From assembly GCA_963724665.1 (NCBI GenBank), contig CAVRVH010000007.1, positions 682,001 through 746,000 of the forward strand: a DNA stretch of 64,000 nt, given 5' to 3'. A program made the position numbers and the translations under genes. The notes beneath the pieces were generated by a model. The model did no database searches. It had not been told where the DNA came from and worked only from the letters and a program-made list of their open reading frames with translations. Origin of the DNA: DASUPK01 sp963724665 (GTDB lineage: Bacteria > Actinomycetota > Thermoleophilia > Solirubrobacterales > 70-9). This document shows, in pieces, positions 41,271 through 53,085 of this stretch. Each line of letters begins with the position of its first letter. Within the stretch, counting starts at the first letter, position 1.

Positions 41271-42137
41271 AGACGGTTCACACCAGGAGCGAGCTGCGCG
41301 AGGCGCTGGCCGCACCCCGTCGCGAGGGCAAGCGGATCGGCCTGGTCCCGACCATGGGCTACTTCCACGACGGCCATCTTGTCATTGATGCGGGGTGCCC
41401 GGGAGGACTGCGACGTTGTCGTCGTCAGCCTCTTCGTCAACCCCACGCAGTTCGGTCCCGGCGAGGATCTCGACGCCTACCCGCGGGACGAGGACCGCGA
41501 CGCCGAGCTTGCCGCGCTCGAGGGCGTCGACCTGCTTTGGATGCCCGACGGCGAGGAGATGTATCCGGAGGGGTTCGCAACCTCGGTGGAGGTCGCCAAC
41601 ACGCTGACGGGCGTACTCGAGGGAGATCCCGAGCAACGTGGCCCCTCCCACTTCCGCGGCGTCACGACGGTCGTCGCCAAGCTCTTCAACTCCGTCCAGC
41701 CCGACGTCGCCTACTTCGGCCGGAAGGACGCCCAGCAGGCCCTGGTGATCGAGCGGATGACCCAGGACCTCGACTTTCCGATCGAGATCGCGGTGCTGCC
41801 CACCGTCCGCGAGGAGGACGGCCTGGCGCTGAGCTCGCGCAACGCCTACCTGACGGCGGAGCAGCGCGAGCAGGCGGCCGCGATCTCCCGCGCCCTGCGG
41901 GCCGCCGAGGAGGCCGCCCGAGGCGGCGAGACCTCCGTCGACGCGCTGGTGGAGGCGACGAGAAGAGAGCTTCGTAACTCCGGAATCGAGCCGGAGTACG
42001 TGGAGGCGCGCGCCGCGGAGGACCTCTCCCCCGTGGCCGAGCTGAACGGGCGGCCCGTCCTGGTGGCGGTCGCGGCCCGGGTGGGCAGGGCCCGCCTCAT
42101 CGACAACGTCTTGATCACTCCGAACAGGGAGGCCTAG
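41267..42137 (+). CDS. panC: pantoate-beta-alanine ligase PanC (one frameshift)
   Basis: About 289 aa after correction. MKTVHTRSELREAL...GLVPTMGYFHDGHL is the N-terminus, then the frame breaks; deleting one T at 41379-41380 yields HLSLMRGAREDCDVVVVSLFVNPTQFGPGEDLDAYPRD and the rest of PanC, including YFGRKDAQQ and REEDGLALSSRN. The enzyme joins pantoate and beta-alanine with ATP. Uncorrected, the sequence gives two overlapping ORFs (41267-41977 and 41379-42137). Confidence 0.93.
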
Positions 42138-42547
42138 TGCAGCGTCAGATGCTCAAGTCGAAGATCCATCGCGCGACGATCACGGACTGTGACGTCGACT
42201 ACGTCGGCAGCATCACCCTCGACCCGGCCTTGATGCGGCAGGCCGACCTTCTGGTCAACGAGCAGGTGCAGGTCTGGGACATCGACAACGGTGCCCGCTT
42301 CGTCACCTACGCGATCGAGGGCGAGGAGGGCTCCGGAACCGTTCAGGTCAACGGCGCCGCCGCCCGGCTCGTCCGGACCGGGGACAAGGTCATCGTCGCC
42401 AGCTTCGGCGCGTTCGACGAGAGGGACCTGGAGCGGTATTCGCCGGTCGTCGTCCACGTCAACGACGACAATGACGTCATCGCCGTGGACAGCGACCCAA
42501 CCGTGTTGCTCGGAGACGGCGATCCGCGCCAGGAGGCCCTGCTGTGA
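42137..42547 (+). CDS. panD: aspartate 1-decarboxylase PanD
   Basis: 136 aa from the GTG at 42137, which overlaps the panC stop by one base. MLKSKIHRATITDCDVDYVGSITLD contains the Gly-Ser self-cleavage site that generates the pyruvoyl cofactor; NGAARL-like and GDKVIVASF motifs follow. It makes beta-alanine for PanC. The last 20 residues are acidic and extend a little beyond the usual PanD. Confidence 0.95.
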   Translation: MQRQMLKSKIHRATITDCDVDYVGSITLDPALMRQADLLVNEQVQVWDIDNGARFVTYAIEGEEGSGTVQVNGAAARLVRTGDKVIVASFGAFDERDLERYSPVVVHVNDDNDVIAVDSDPTVLLGDGDPRQEALL

Positions 42548-43469
42548 GCACCCAGCCTCCCAACAAGCCGTCGGACTCGGATCTCCAGCCGATGACGCTG
42601 CCACGAATCGCCGAGATGAAGAGGGCCGGCGAGCCGATCGTGATGATCACGGCCTACGACTACCCGTCCGCCCAGATCGTCGAGGAGGCGGGCGTCGACA
42701 TCGTCCTGGTCGGGGACACGGCCGCGATGGTCGTTCTCGGTTACGACGCCACCACGCCGGTCGGCATGGAAGAGATGCTGATGATGGCGGTCGGCCGTCC
42801 GGCGGGGCCTGAATCGCCCGCTGCTGATCGGCGACATGCCCTTCGGCTCATACGAGAAATCCAACGAGCAGGCGATCGAGAACGCCCAGCGCTTCGTCAA
42901 GGAGGCCGGCTGCGCATGCGGTCAAGCTCGAGCGCGGTGGGGCATCGGTCGATCGGGCGCGCGCGATCGTCCGCTCCGGCATCCCTGTGATGGGGCACGT
43001 CGGGCTCACCCCGCAGACGGCGACCGCCCTCGGCGGCTTCAAGGCTCAGGGCAAGACCGCCGAGGCGGCGGCGAAGCTGTGCGAGGAGGCCCTGGCGCTG
43101 CAGTCGGTCGGCTGCTTCGCGATCGTCTTCGAGGCGATTCCCTCCGCGGTAACCGAGGCGCTGATGCCGAAGCTGGAGATCCCGGTGATCGGGATCGGCG
43201 CGGGACGCTCGACCGACGGACAGGTTCTGGTCCTGCACGATCTCCTCGGGGTCTACGACGGGCACCAGCCGAAGTTCGTCAAGCGCTTCGCCGAGGTCCG
43301 CGAGGAGTCGCTGAGGGGCGTCCGCGCCTATACGGCGGAGGTCCGCAGCCGGACCTTCCCGGACGAGGAGCAGCACACCTATTCGATTCCCCAGGAGGAG
43401 CTCGAGGAGTTCGCCCGCTACCTCGAGGAGGAGTCGCTGGCGGGCACGGACACTCCCTGGGACTGGTAG
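42544..43469 (+). CDS. panB: 3-methyl-2-oxobutanoate hydroxymethyltransferase PanB (two frameshifts)
   Basis: About 307 aa after correction. N-terminus PRIAEMKRAGEPIVMITAYDYPSAQIVEEAG and VGDTAAMVVLGYDATTPVGMEEM. Deleting T at 42791 restores AAAVRRGLNRPLLIGDMPFGSYE; deleting T at 42911 restores AGAHAVKLERGGA. The remainder is MGHVGLTPQTATALGGF, IGIGAGRSTDGQVLV and the usual C-terminus. It makes ketopantoate from ketoisovalerate using methylenetetrahydrofolate. ATG... overlap (GTGA) with panD. Confidence 0.93.
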
Positions 43470-43548
43470 GTCACGCGGTAACCCGCCCCTGACCGGGGTG
43501 TAACTTAGTTGCAATTGGCACTTTCTCGCTCTCACAAGGAGGTAAGCG

Positions 43549-43785
43549 ATGGAGATGCTGAAGAGATTCGAGCCTCTGGCGTTGTTCCTGATGATCGTCG
43601 GCGCCCTCAACTGGGGGATCGTCGGCGTCACCGGCGGCGACACCAACGTGCTGCATGACGTTTTCGGATCAGGCACGTTCCTGGATGTCGTCTACGCCGT
43701 GATCGGCGTCGCGGGGCTCCTCTACATCCCGAGGCTGCTCGAGGCGCTTCACATCGGCGCGGGCCCACATCCGCGCGGCGTCTAG
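43549..43785 (+). CDS. DUF378 membrane protein
   Basis: 78 aa; AAGGAGGT precedes the ATG. Two membrane helices: PLALFLMIVGALNWGIVGVTG (with the conserved GALNWG) and VVYAVIGVAGLLYIPRL. DUF378 proteins are small membrane proteins without known function. Confidence 0.88.
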   Translation: MEMLKRFEPLALFLMIVGALNWGIVGVTGGDTNVLHDVFGSGTFLDVVYAVIGVAGLLYIPRLLEALHIGAGPHPRGV

Positions 43786-43796
43786 CACGACCCAGC

Positions 43797-43833
43797 ATCA
43801 ACGGCGGCCACAAACACCGCCGCCGAATCAACC
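43797..43833 (+). repeat. 37-bp repeat element, copy B
   Basis: Plus-strand partner of the element at 40235-40271 (33 of 37 identical). It contains a CGGCGG/CCGCCG stem. It lies just before a strong terminator-type hairpin, in the gap between convergent genes. Confidence 0.6.
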
Positions 43834-43858
43834 CGAGCCGGGCCAAGTGCCCGGCTCG
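43834..43858. terminator. 10-bp perfect hairpin between convergent genes
   Basis: CGAGCCGGGC, loop CAAGT, GCCCGGCTCG: ten uninterrupted base pairs. It lies between the DUF378 gene and the convergent membrane-protein gene, so it can serve both strands. No U-tract, as is common in high-GC actinobacteria. Confidence 0.6.
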
Positions 43859-43914
43859 GCCTTAGATGCCGATCAGCTGCTGCTCGAGCTTCTGGTCAGC
43901 GCGCCGACGCCCGG

Positions 43915-45513
43915 TTACGGGCGCCGAGTCGGCTCAGGAGCCGTTGAGGCGTTCGGAAACTCCCGTGCCGCCTGCCGGCGCAGGATCTCCACGCCCACCA
44001 CCGCCAGCGCAGCGAGAACCAGGACTATGAGCACCTGACCGATGTTGTTGATCGTCGGAAGGAGCGTCAGCCAGAGCAGGAAGATGAAGGCCAGGACCGC
44101 ATAGACGACCACCGGCTGCTCGCGCAGGTACGGAGCCAGGAAGCGGCGCACGGCGACCTCATGCCGGCCGGGCCCCGCGAGGAGCCCCCCGCCAATGAAT
44201 CCCAGCCCGATCACGAGCACGAACACCGCCCGATCGTGCAGGCCGGCGGAAATGATGTTCCAAACGGCGGTGACGGCCGGCTTGACCGCGTCAGAGCTCG
44301 CCACCGAGTCGACGACTGCGCCCCCGATCAGACGCCTCGTCAACAGGACGAGCAGCGCGGCGCCCAGGATCCCGCCCCCGGCCCGCATCAGCGTCTCGCG
44401 GCGCCACCCCTTCGCCAGGTAGATCGCGCCCAGGTACAGCAGGAGCGCCAGCACCGGCAGCACGAAGCCGAGGTTGCGCAGCGCCTTCACGAGGTCCTGG
44501 AGACCGCTCAGGCCGCTGGACTTCATCACGACGAGCTCGCCGGGGTGCTGAACCGCCTGCCGGTTCAACAGGTCGGTGACGCGCGTCTGGAGCGAGGCGA
44601 GCGTGGGGTCGAGCCTGAGGATGTTCGCCTGGCTTGGATCCTTTAGCACCGCGGCGGCCTGTGCCTGCACGGCGGCCGACCGTTTGTCGAGCTTGGCCAG
44701 GCGACCCTGGAGGTCGGACAACTGGCCCTGGAGCTGGGCGGGAGCCTTCGGCTGTATGCCCGCGATCTTCAGCTGGAGGCTCGCGACGGTCGTGCGGAGC
44801 TGGGCGGCATCCGTTTCGAGAGTCGTGAGGTTCTGTTGCGCCTGCGGGGTGAGCGTGCCGGCCTGTGCCTGGGAGAGAGTTGATCGCGTGGACTCGATCT
44901 TGCTCTGGATCGTCGTCAGGCGCTGCTTGAGCTCCGTCGCGGACTGCTGGATCAAGGCCTGGATCTGGGAGATCGTCGAGGGGTCGACGCCCAGGCGACT
45001 GGCAAGGTCGGCGACGAAGCTCCCGTATTCGAGGGTGACGTCGCCGCCTTGCGTCGAGACGAACTGGCCCTTGTTCTCGATCAGGCTGACGAACCGTCGC
45101 TGCGCCCCATCGATCGCGGTGGCGACGAGAGTCTGAACCTGTGGTGAGGCGAGCGCCGTCTCCGCCACGTTCGTGGCGAGCTGTCTGGTCGCCGCCGTTA
45201 CCGGAGCGGCGAGCGGCGCAGCTGGGGGCGGCAGCCTCTGCTCGATCTGGGCCTGCACGTCGACGTTGGCGTAGAGCTGGTCGACCGCGAAAATGCTGAG
45301 CTGCTGCTGGACGTCCTTGTTCTGGAGGATCTTTTCGGTGCTGTTGGAGAATTCGCCGCTGTTGAGGACCTGGGTCTGAACCCAGTTCGCGATCATCGAG
45401 ACGACCAGCACGATCGACGCGAGCACGACGAGGGCCCACACGAGCTTGCGGTGACGATGCTTCGTCTCGGCAGGCTTGGCAGGCTCGGCAGGCTTGGTGG
45501 CGGCGTCGTTCAC
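43915..45513 (-). CDS. large membrane protein with extracytoplasmic coiled-coil region
   Basis: 532 aa from a GTG at 45513 (GGGACGGAG just upstream); a start at 45684 would overlap the divergent yjbQ gene. One N-terminal helix (LVWALVVLASIVLVVSMIANW), then about 280 residues outside the membrane rich in Gln, Thr and Ala and largely coiled-coil (RLTTIQSKIESTRSTLSQAQ...), then five helices (residues about 345-510). No family recognised. The topology resembles cell-envelope stress or scaffold proteins. Not linked to its neighbours by operon. Confidence 0.75.
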   Translation of the reverse strand: MNDAATKPAEPAKPAETKHRHRKLVWALVVLASIVLVVSMIANWVQTQVLNSGEFSNSTEKILQNKDVQQQLSIFAVDQLYANVDVQAQIEQRLPPPAAPLAAPVTAATRQLATNVAETALASPQVQTLVATAIDGAQRRFVSLIENKGQFVSTQGGDVTLEYGSFVADLASRLGVDPSTISQIQALIQQSATELKQRLTTIQSKIESTRSTLSQAQAGTLTPQAQQNLTTLETDAAQLRTTVASLQLKIAGIQPKAPAQLQGQLSDLQGRLAKLDKRSAAVQAQAAAVLKDPSQANILRLDPTLASLQTRVTDLLNRQAVQHPGELVVMKSSGLSGLQDLVKALRNLGFVLPVLALLLYLGAIYLAKGWRRETLMRAGGGILGAALLVLLTRRLIGGAVVDSVASSDAVKPAVTAVWNIISAGLHDRAVFVLVIGLGFIGGGLLAGPGRHEVAVRRFLAPYLREQPVVVYAVLAFIFLLWLTLLPTINNIGQVLIVLVLAALAVVGVEILRRQAAREFPNASTAPEPTRRP

Positions 45514-45606
45514 TGGCTCCGTCCCGGCATCGGTCGCGATTCTCTCAGGCGTCCCGGCGCCCGCATCGCCCGAATGGGGTGATATCGCGTTCGCTAGCTT
45601 GCCCCC

Positions 45607-46023
45607 ATGGCCGTCTACAGCGGAGAGCTCGCCATAGCGACGGAGGGGGACACAGACGTCGTCGACATCACCGCTGAGGTGCAACGGCTGGTGGCCGACG
45701 GTCCCGTCCCCGATGGCCTGGCAACCGCATTCGTCAGAGGGTCAACCGCGGCGATCACGACGATGGAGTTCGAGCCGGGCGGGATCGCGGACCTCCGGGC
45801 GCTGCTCGACCGGCTGATTCCGGTGGTGGGCGACTACGAGCACAACCGACTCAACCACGACACCAACTCCCACGCGCATCAGCGCGCCTCGCTGATCGGC
45901 GCCTCCGACCATGTGCCGGTCATCGACGGGCGCCTCGCCCTCGGAACCTGGCAGCAGCTGGTGCTGATCGACTTCGACGACCGGCCGCGCGAGCGGACTG
46001 TGGTCGTGCAGGTCGTCTCCTGA
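45607..46023 (+). CDS. YjbQ / UPF0047 family protein
   Basis: 138 aa. DVVDITAEVQRLVADGPVPDGLATAFVRGSTAAITTMEFEPG and YEHNRLNHDTNSHAHQRASLIGASDHVPVIDGRLALGTWQQLVLIDFDDRPRERTVVVQV are diagnostic. Conserved His residues of NHDTNSHAH likely bind metal or phosphate. Members show weak thiamine-phosphate synthase activity; the physiological role is uncertain. No Shine-Dalgarno, perhaps leaderless. Confidence 0.93.
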   Translation: MAVYSGELAIATEGDTDVVDITAEVQRLVADGPVPDGLATAFVRGSTAAITTMEFEPGGIADLRALLDRLIPVVGDYEHNRLNHDTNSHAHQRASLIGASDHVPVIDGRLALGTWQQLVLIDFDDRPRERTVVVQVVS

Positions 46024-46035
46024 TGCACCGCGCTC

Positions 46036-46944
46036 CTACGTCCTGACCGGCCGGCCCGACCTGGCCACCAGCCATCGCTGCGCAGCCAGCGTGGCGGTCC
46101 CCGAGAGCAGGAGCAGGGTGACGTTGACCGCCAGCACCGCGGCGGCGCCCCAGTTGACACCAACCTCGCCGAGGCCGAGCGAGACCCCGAAGAGAGCCGA
46201 TGCGGGAATGGTGGTGACCGAAATGGCGACTCCCACCGCGGCCGCGGCTCGGGTCTCGAACGAGAGCATCGCGGCGACCCCCGCCGCGAACGCAACCAGC
46301 ACGGTCGAGTAGTCGACGTGAGCGAGGCCGTGAAGCGAGCTGTCGTGGACCTGGAAGCCCGAGCTCAGGATGCCCACGGCCTGGAGGGCCCAGGCGAGCG
46401 CTGCGGCGACCGCCCAGGTGAGCACGATTCCGAGCAGCAGAGTGACGGTGGCGCGCCAGGCCAGTCTGACCCGGCCTGCGACCAGTCCGACACAAACCGC
46501 GCAGATGGGCAGGATGTCGGGGCTGACCGCCATGGCGCCGACGACCAGAATCGGGTTGTCCGTGATCACTCCGAGCGCGCCGAGGACGCCGGCTACCGAC
46601 ATCAACGCCAGGTAGCGCCCCAGGGGGCGTGAGTGGGTTCGAGCCTCGCCCATCACCTCGATCCAGGCGAACTCATCGCCCCCCGACAGCCTTCCGTGTG
46701 GTGGGTTAGGCGCCACCACTTCCTGTCGCGTCAGCAGGTAGTCGGCATCGGATACCTCCCACTCGCGAATCAGCTGCATCACCCGGTCGGCGACGGACGG
46801 CATCACGTCCGCCGCGAGCACCACGCCGGTCCCCGTCCGCTCAGGATTGAGCGCGACGATCCGGTGGACCCCGCCGGTCTCCTCAAGCGCCTCGGTGACG
46901 AGGTCGGCGCGGTGGTCCTCGATCGCGAGCCGTAATCGGAGCAC
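46036..46944 (-). CDS. DUF389 membrane protein
   Basis: 302 aa from a GTG at 46944. A ferredoxin-like N-terminal domain (1-85; RLRLAIEDHRADLVTEALEETGGVHRIV) precedes seven or so membrane helices including ITDNPILVVGAMAVSPDILPICAVCVGLVAGR, the DUF389/TIGR00341 core. Function unknown in bacteria. Convergent with yjbQ, 12 bp apart. Confidence 0.88.
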   Translation of the reverse strand: MLRLRLAIEDHRADLVTEALEETGGVHRIVALNPERTGTGVVLAADVMPSVADRVMQLIREWEVSDADYLLTRQEVVAPNPPHGRLSGGDEFAWIEVMGEARTHSRPLGRYLALMSVAGVLGALGVITDNPILVVGAMAVSPDILPICAVCVGLVAGRVRLAWRATVTLLLGIVLTWAVAAALAWALQAVGILSSGFQVHDSSLHGLAHVDYSTVLVAFAAGVAAMLSFETRAAAAVGVAISVTTIPASALFGVSLGLGEVGVNWGAAAVLAVNVTLLLLSGTATLAAQRWLVARSGRPVRT

Positions 46945-46978
46945 GCAGCGAGTCTAGGAACGCCGCGGGACGCGAACG

Positions 46979-47569
46979 CTATCCAGGCTTGAACTCGATC
47001 TCCCGGATCACCTTTGCGGGAACCCCGGCAGCGATCACACCGGCCGGCAGGTCCCGCGTGACGACCGAGTTCGCGCCGATCACGCAACGCTCGCCGATAT
47101 CGACGCCGCCGGTCACCACACAGCCCACTCCGAACCAGCAGTTCGAGCCAATACGCACGGGCCCCTGGGGCTCGAAGCCCTGCCAGGTGACGGGCTTGGT
47201 CGGGTCGTCGTAGCGGTGGTCGGAGTCCCCGACGAAGCAGTTGTTGGCGAACATGACGTGGTCGCCGATCTCGATCAGCTCGAGGGCGGCGAGCATCGTG
47301 TTGCGGTTGAGGAAGCATCCCTCGCCGATGCGGATCCGCGCGTCGCCCGAGAGCGTCAGCCAACAGCCGGGCTCGAGCAGCGTCCCATCGCCGATCTCGA
47401 GGTGACCGGAGTCGAGCGCTTCGAGCACCTCTCCCTCGACGGGGTACCGGATGAAGAAGCCGCCCTCGGCGGCATGCCGGTTGATCAGGCGCCGGCGGCT
47501 CCGTCGCTGATTGCGCTCGTACCAGCGCCGCTTGACCCTCCAAGTGCGCCATTGACTCCAAGAGGCCAC
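46979..47569 (-). CDS. left-handed beta-helix acyltransferase (maltose/galactoside O-acetyltransferase-like)
   Basis: 196 aa from a GTG at 47569 (no good Shine-Dalgarno; start uncertain). Hexapeptide repeats run from LEIGDGTLLEPGCWLTLSGDARIRIGEGCFLNRN to VRIGSNCWFGVGCVVTGGVDIGERCVIGANSVVTRDLPAGVIAAGVPAKVIR, which is the LbH-MAT pattern. The conserved His of SDHRYDD is the likely catalytic base. It acetylates a sugar or envelope component; divergent from the ROK kinase, so a sugar link is plausible. Confidence 0.88.
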   Translation of the reverse strand: MASWSQWRTWRVKRRWYERNQRRSRRRLINRHAAEGGFFIRYPVEGEVLEALDSGHLEIGDGTLLEPGCWLTLSGDARIRIGEGCFLNRNTMLAALELIEIGDHVMFANNCFVGDSDHRYDDPTKPVTWQGFEPQGPVRIGSNCWFGVGCVVTGGVDIGERCVIGANSVVTRDLPAGVIAAGVPAKVIREIEFKPG

Positions 47570-47606
47570 GATCGGAGCTTCGCAAAAGACCCGGTTGGCG
47601 CCGGAT

Positions 47607-48614
47607 ATGGTCCCGGGAGTGAGCCCGGACTCCAAGCAGGACGTGCGCGGAGGGATCGATCTCGGCGGGACCAAGATCCAGACCGCCATCGTCGATGCCG
47701 ACAACAAGGTCCTCGGCCAGTCGCGGCGTCCGACCCCGGACACCGGCGGGCCGAAGGACGTGGCGCGGGAGGTCGCCGCGGCGATGCGGGAGGCGGCGGC
47801 CCAGGCAGGGCTCGGCACCCGGGACCTGAAAGGCATCGGCATGGGCTCGCCTGGCGACGCCGACGAGGAGACGGGCGTCGTTTCCGACGCCCGCAATCTG
47901 CCGGGCTGGACCGGGTCCTTCCCCCTTGGCGAGAACCTCTCAAAGGCCCTCGGCGTCCCGGTCCGAATCGGCAACGACGTCTCCGTGGCCGTTCAGGGCG
48001 AGTTCGAGCTCGGCGCGGGCAAGGAGTTCAACACCGTGTTGGGCGTTTGGTGGGGGACCGGTGTTGGTGGCGGGCTGATCCTGGATGGCAAGCAGTGGCT
48101 TGGGCGCGGCGCAGCCGGGGAGATCGGGCACGTCGTCGTCAAGCGGGGAGGCGCGCGCTGCACCTGCGGGCGCAAGGGCTGCATGGAGGCCTATGCCGGC
48201 CGCTTGGCGATGGAGATCAAGGCCCGCAAGGAGGTCGAAGCCGGCGCCAAGACCGACCTTTTCAAGATCATGGAGGAGCATGGTCGAGACCGGCTGACCA
48301 GCGGAATCTGGGAGCGAGCGCTCAAGCACGGCGACGATCTCGCGACGACCCTGATCGACCGGGCCGTGAAGGCACTCGGCGTCGGGATCGCCTCCTCGGT
48401 CAACCTGCTCGACCCGGAGGCGGTGATCATCGGCGGCGGACTCGGCGTCCGCTTCGGCGAGAAGTACGTTCGCCGGATCGCAACGCGCATGCATCCTCAT
48501 CTCTTCGTCAGCGATCGCCCGCCTGAGATGCGTCTGGCGGCGCTCGGCGACCTGGGCGGCGCTATCGGCGCCGCACTGCTCGCTGAGGAGCAAGCGGCGG
48601 CACCAGTCTCGTAA
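47607..48614 (+). CDS. ROK family sugar kinase (glucokinase-like)
   Basis: 335 aa from an ATG at 47607 (GTG at 47619 possible). ASKHA phosphate-1 motif RGGIDLGGTKIQTAIVD; ROK zinc motif GARCTCGRKGCMEAYAG; GTGVGGGLILDG and IIGGGLGVRFGEKY. No helix-turn-helix, so a kinase and not a ROK repressor. Likely glucokinase in the cytosol, feeding glycolysis. Confidence 0.92.
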   Translation: MVPGVSPDSKQDVRGGIDLGGTKIQTAIVDADNKVLGQSRRPTPDTGGPKDVAREVAAAMREAAAQAGLGTRDLKGIGMGSPGDADEETGVVSDARNLPGWTGSFPLGENLSKALGVPVRIGNDVSVAVQGEFELGAGKEFNTVLGVWWGTGVGGGLILDGKQWLGRGAAGEIGHVVVKRGGARCTCGRKGCMEAYAGRLAMEIKARKEVEAGAKTDLFKIMEEHGRDRLTSGIWERALKHGDDLATTLIDRAVKALGVGIASSVNLLDPEAVIIGGGLGVRFGEKYVRRIATRMHPHLFVSDRPPEMRLAALGDLGGAIGAALLAEEQAAAPVS

Positions 48615-48711
48615 TCGAAAGAAGAGGGAGATGGCGGAGGTCGACGCTGACGGCCGGCTTCTACATGCGCACGCTGGCGAAGTAGCGGCTCAACCGCCTT
48701 GAGGAACGAGA

Positions 48712-48737
48712 GAGCCCGGCCGTGATCGGCCAGGCTC
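48712..48737. terminator. hairpin between convergent ROK and DUF7144 genes
   Basis: GAGCC-c-GGCC, loop GTGATC, GGCC-a-GGCTC: nine pairs with one mismatch. It sits 97 bp after the ROK stop and 11 bp after the end of the convergent DUF7144 gene, suited to terminate both. Confidence 0.5.
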
Positions 48738-48747
48738 CCTCGCCAGG

Positions 48748-49146
48748 TCAGGCTCTTGGGCTCATGTCCACATCCGCGGGCTCGTTTGGATCGAAGACGA
48801 TCAGCCCGTAGACGATCCAGACGCAAAGGGCGAAGATGCCCAGCTCCCAGAATGGATGTTGCCCTCCCATCGACAGAAGGGCCCCGATCGCGCCGAGGCT
48901 GCCGGCGATTACTCCGACGATCCGGCCCCAGACGTTGCCGGCCATCAGCGAGAAGCCTCCGGTTAGCTGGATAACTCCGAGGATGATCAGCACCCAACCC
49001 ATCGCGTGCAGATTCGTGAGGATGTACCTGGTGTCATTGGCGTAGAAGCTCGCATCCGACAACGCACCGATCCCGTAGATGATGTTCAAGGTTCCGACAA
49101 TCAGCAGCAAGATGGCGACGAAAACGACGCGACCCGCACCTCTCAT
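48748..49146 (-). CDS. DUF7144 family membrane protein
   Basis: 132 aa; GGAGAGGAGA precedes the ATG. Four membrane helices with motifs IVGTLNIIYGIGALSDASFY and GWVLIILGVIQLTGGFSLMAGNVWGRIVGV typical of the family. Function unknown; often found with stress or envelope genes in actinobacteria. Confidence 0.85.
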   Translation of the reverse strand: MRGAGRVVFVAILLLIVGTLNIIYGIGALSDASFYANDTRYILTNLHAMGWVLIILGVIQLTGGFSLMAGNVWGRIVGVIAGSLGAIGALLSMGGQHPFWELGIFALCVWIVYGLIVFDPNEPADVDMSPRA

Positions 49147-49203
49147 GTGGGTCTCCTCTCCTATTTGCCGACCGCCCCCTAAAGGCGATCGTATGGGGCG
49201 AAA

Positions 49204-49986
49204 TTACTCCTTCGGTCGGCCGGAGCCGGGCGTACGCGGGCTCGGCAGGGAGGGCGCGCCCCCGATGACGTCCTGCCACTTGCGCACGCGCCGATCGTGC
49301 TTCGCCTTGCGCGTCGTGGCCTTGACGAGCTTGCCGCTGCCGGGCCTGTAGCGCCGCTCCGCCCACCAGGACCCGGGGCGCGCGAGTCGAATCGCAGCGA
49401 CCCATGCGACCGGGGTGATGATCATCCCGATGATCGCCGAGCTGATCTTGCCCTTCAGGGCGACGATGCCACAGATTCCGAGCGTGATCAGTACCGTCGT
49501 GACGATCGCGAGCGTGGAGCCGCCGTTGCCGGCGTCGAGCGGCACGAATCCGACGATCAGCGCACCGCCGATGATCGCCGCGAAGATCACGGCGTCCACG
49601 GAGCTGCGCCCCTCGTCGGACCAGTAGACGTCCTCCAGATAGAGCCAGAGCGCGAACTCGTCGAGCGTCAACCCCATCCCGATCCCGAAGACGGCGGCGA
49701 GGATCTCGAGCCACGGATCGCCCGGCTGGGTCGCGAACTGGAGGAAGCCAGCCACCATCATCGCGACGATCCCGAAGACCAGGTGGTGGATGTGCATTCC
49801 CCCCGGGGTCACGTTCCCAGGCCACCATTTGACCTCCGCTCGGATCATGCGTGTGCTGAACCGGATGAAGCCGAAGGAGAGGAGCATTGCCGCGAGCAGG
49901 ACCAGCCCGGCGCGCTGGCCCTCAGTGTCCAGCGTCGCCCCGCTGTGAATCTCGAACGTGAAGCTCGCTAGCAGGCCCTCTCCCAC
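49204..49986 (-). CDS. integral membrane protein with HIHH motif
   Basis: 260 aa from a GTG at 49986, 16 bp after uvrA. Six helices. The motif GNVTPGGMHIHHLVFGI and the charged IGMGLTLDEFALWLYLEDVYW are recognisable from actinobacterial membrane proteins of unknown function. His/Asp/Glu residues within the membrane suggest metal binding or hydrolysis, but this is unproved. The tail is basic and cytosolic. Confidence 0.75.
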   Translation of the reverse strand: MGEGLLASFTFEIHSGATLDTEGQRAGLVLLAAMLLSFGFIRFSTRMIRAEVKWWPGNVTPGGMHIHHLVFGIVAMMVAGFLQFATQPGDPWLEILAAVFGIGMGLTLDEFALWLYLEDVYWSDEGRSSVDAVIFAAIIGGALIVGFVPLDAGNGGSTLAIVTTVLITLGICGIVALKGKISSAIIGMIITPVAWVAAIRLARPGSWWAERRYRPGSGKLVKATTRKAKHDRRVRKWQDVIGGAPSLPSPRTPGSGRPKE

Positions 49987-50002
49987 CGGGCCAGTATCGC
50001 CG

Positions 50003-52973
<2,971 letters not shown>

Positions 52974-53085
52974 TACATCGAGTGATACGCAGGCGAACGG
53001 TTGTTCCCCGCGATTTGTGCCTAGGGCGTGGTCGCGCGGCAGGCGAACTCGATCGAGCTCCCGCCGGGCTGCGCACCGCGCGACA

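Noticed and set aside
43797..43866. Reading of the 37-bp repeat as a peptide (GGHKxRRRIN in both copies)
   Set aside because: Copy B has no start codon and the sequences diverge after the shared segment; a nucleic-acid repeat is the simpler reading.
48631..48702. 23-codon ORF with a good ribosome site after the ROK gene
   Set aside because: Too short, no homologue recognised, and it lies in a gap before a terminator hairpin; may be a gene remnant.
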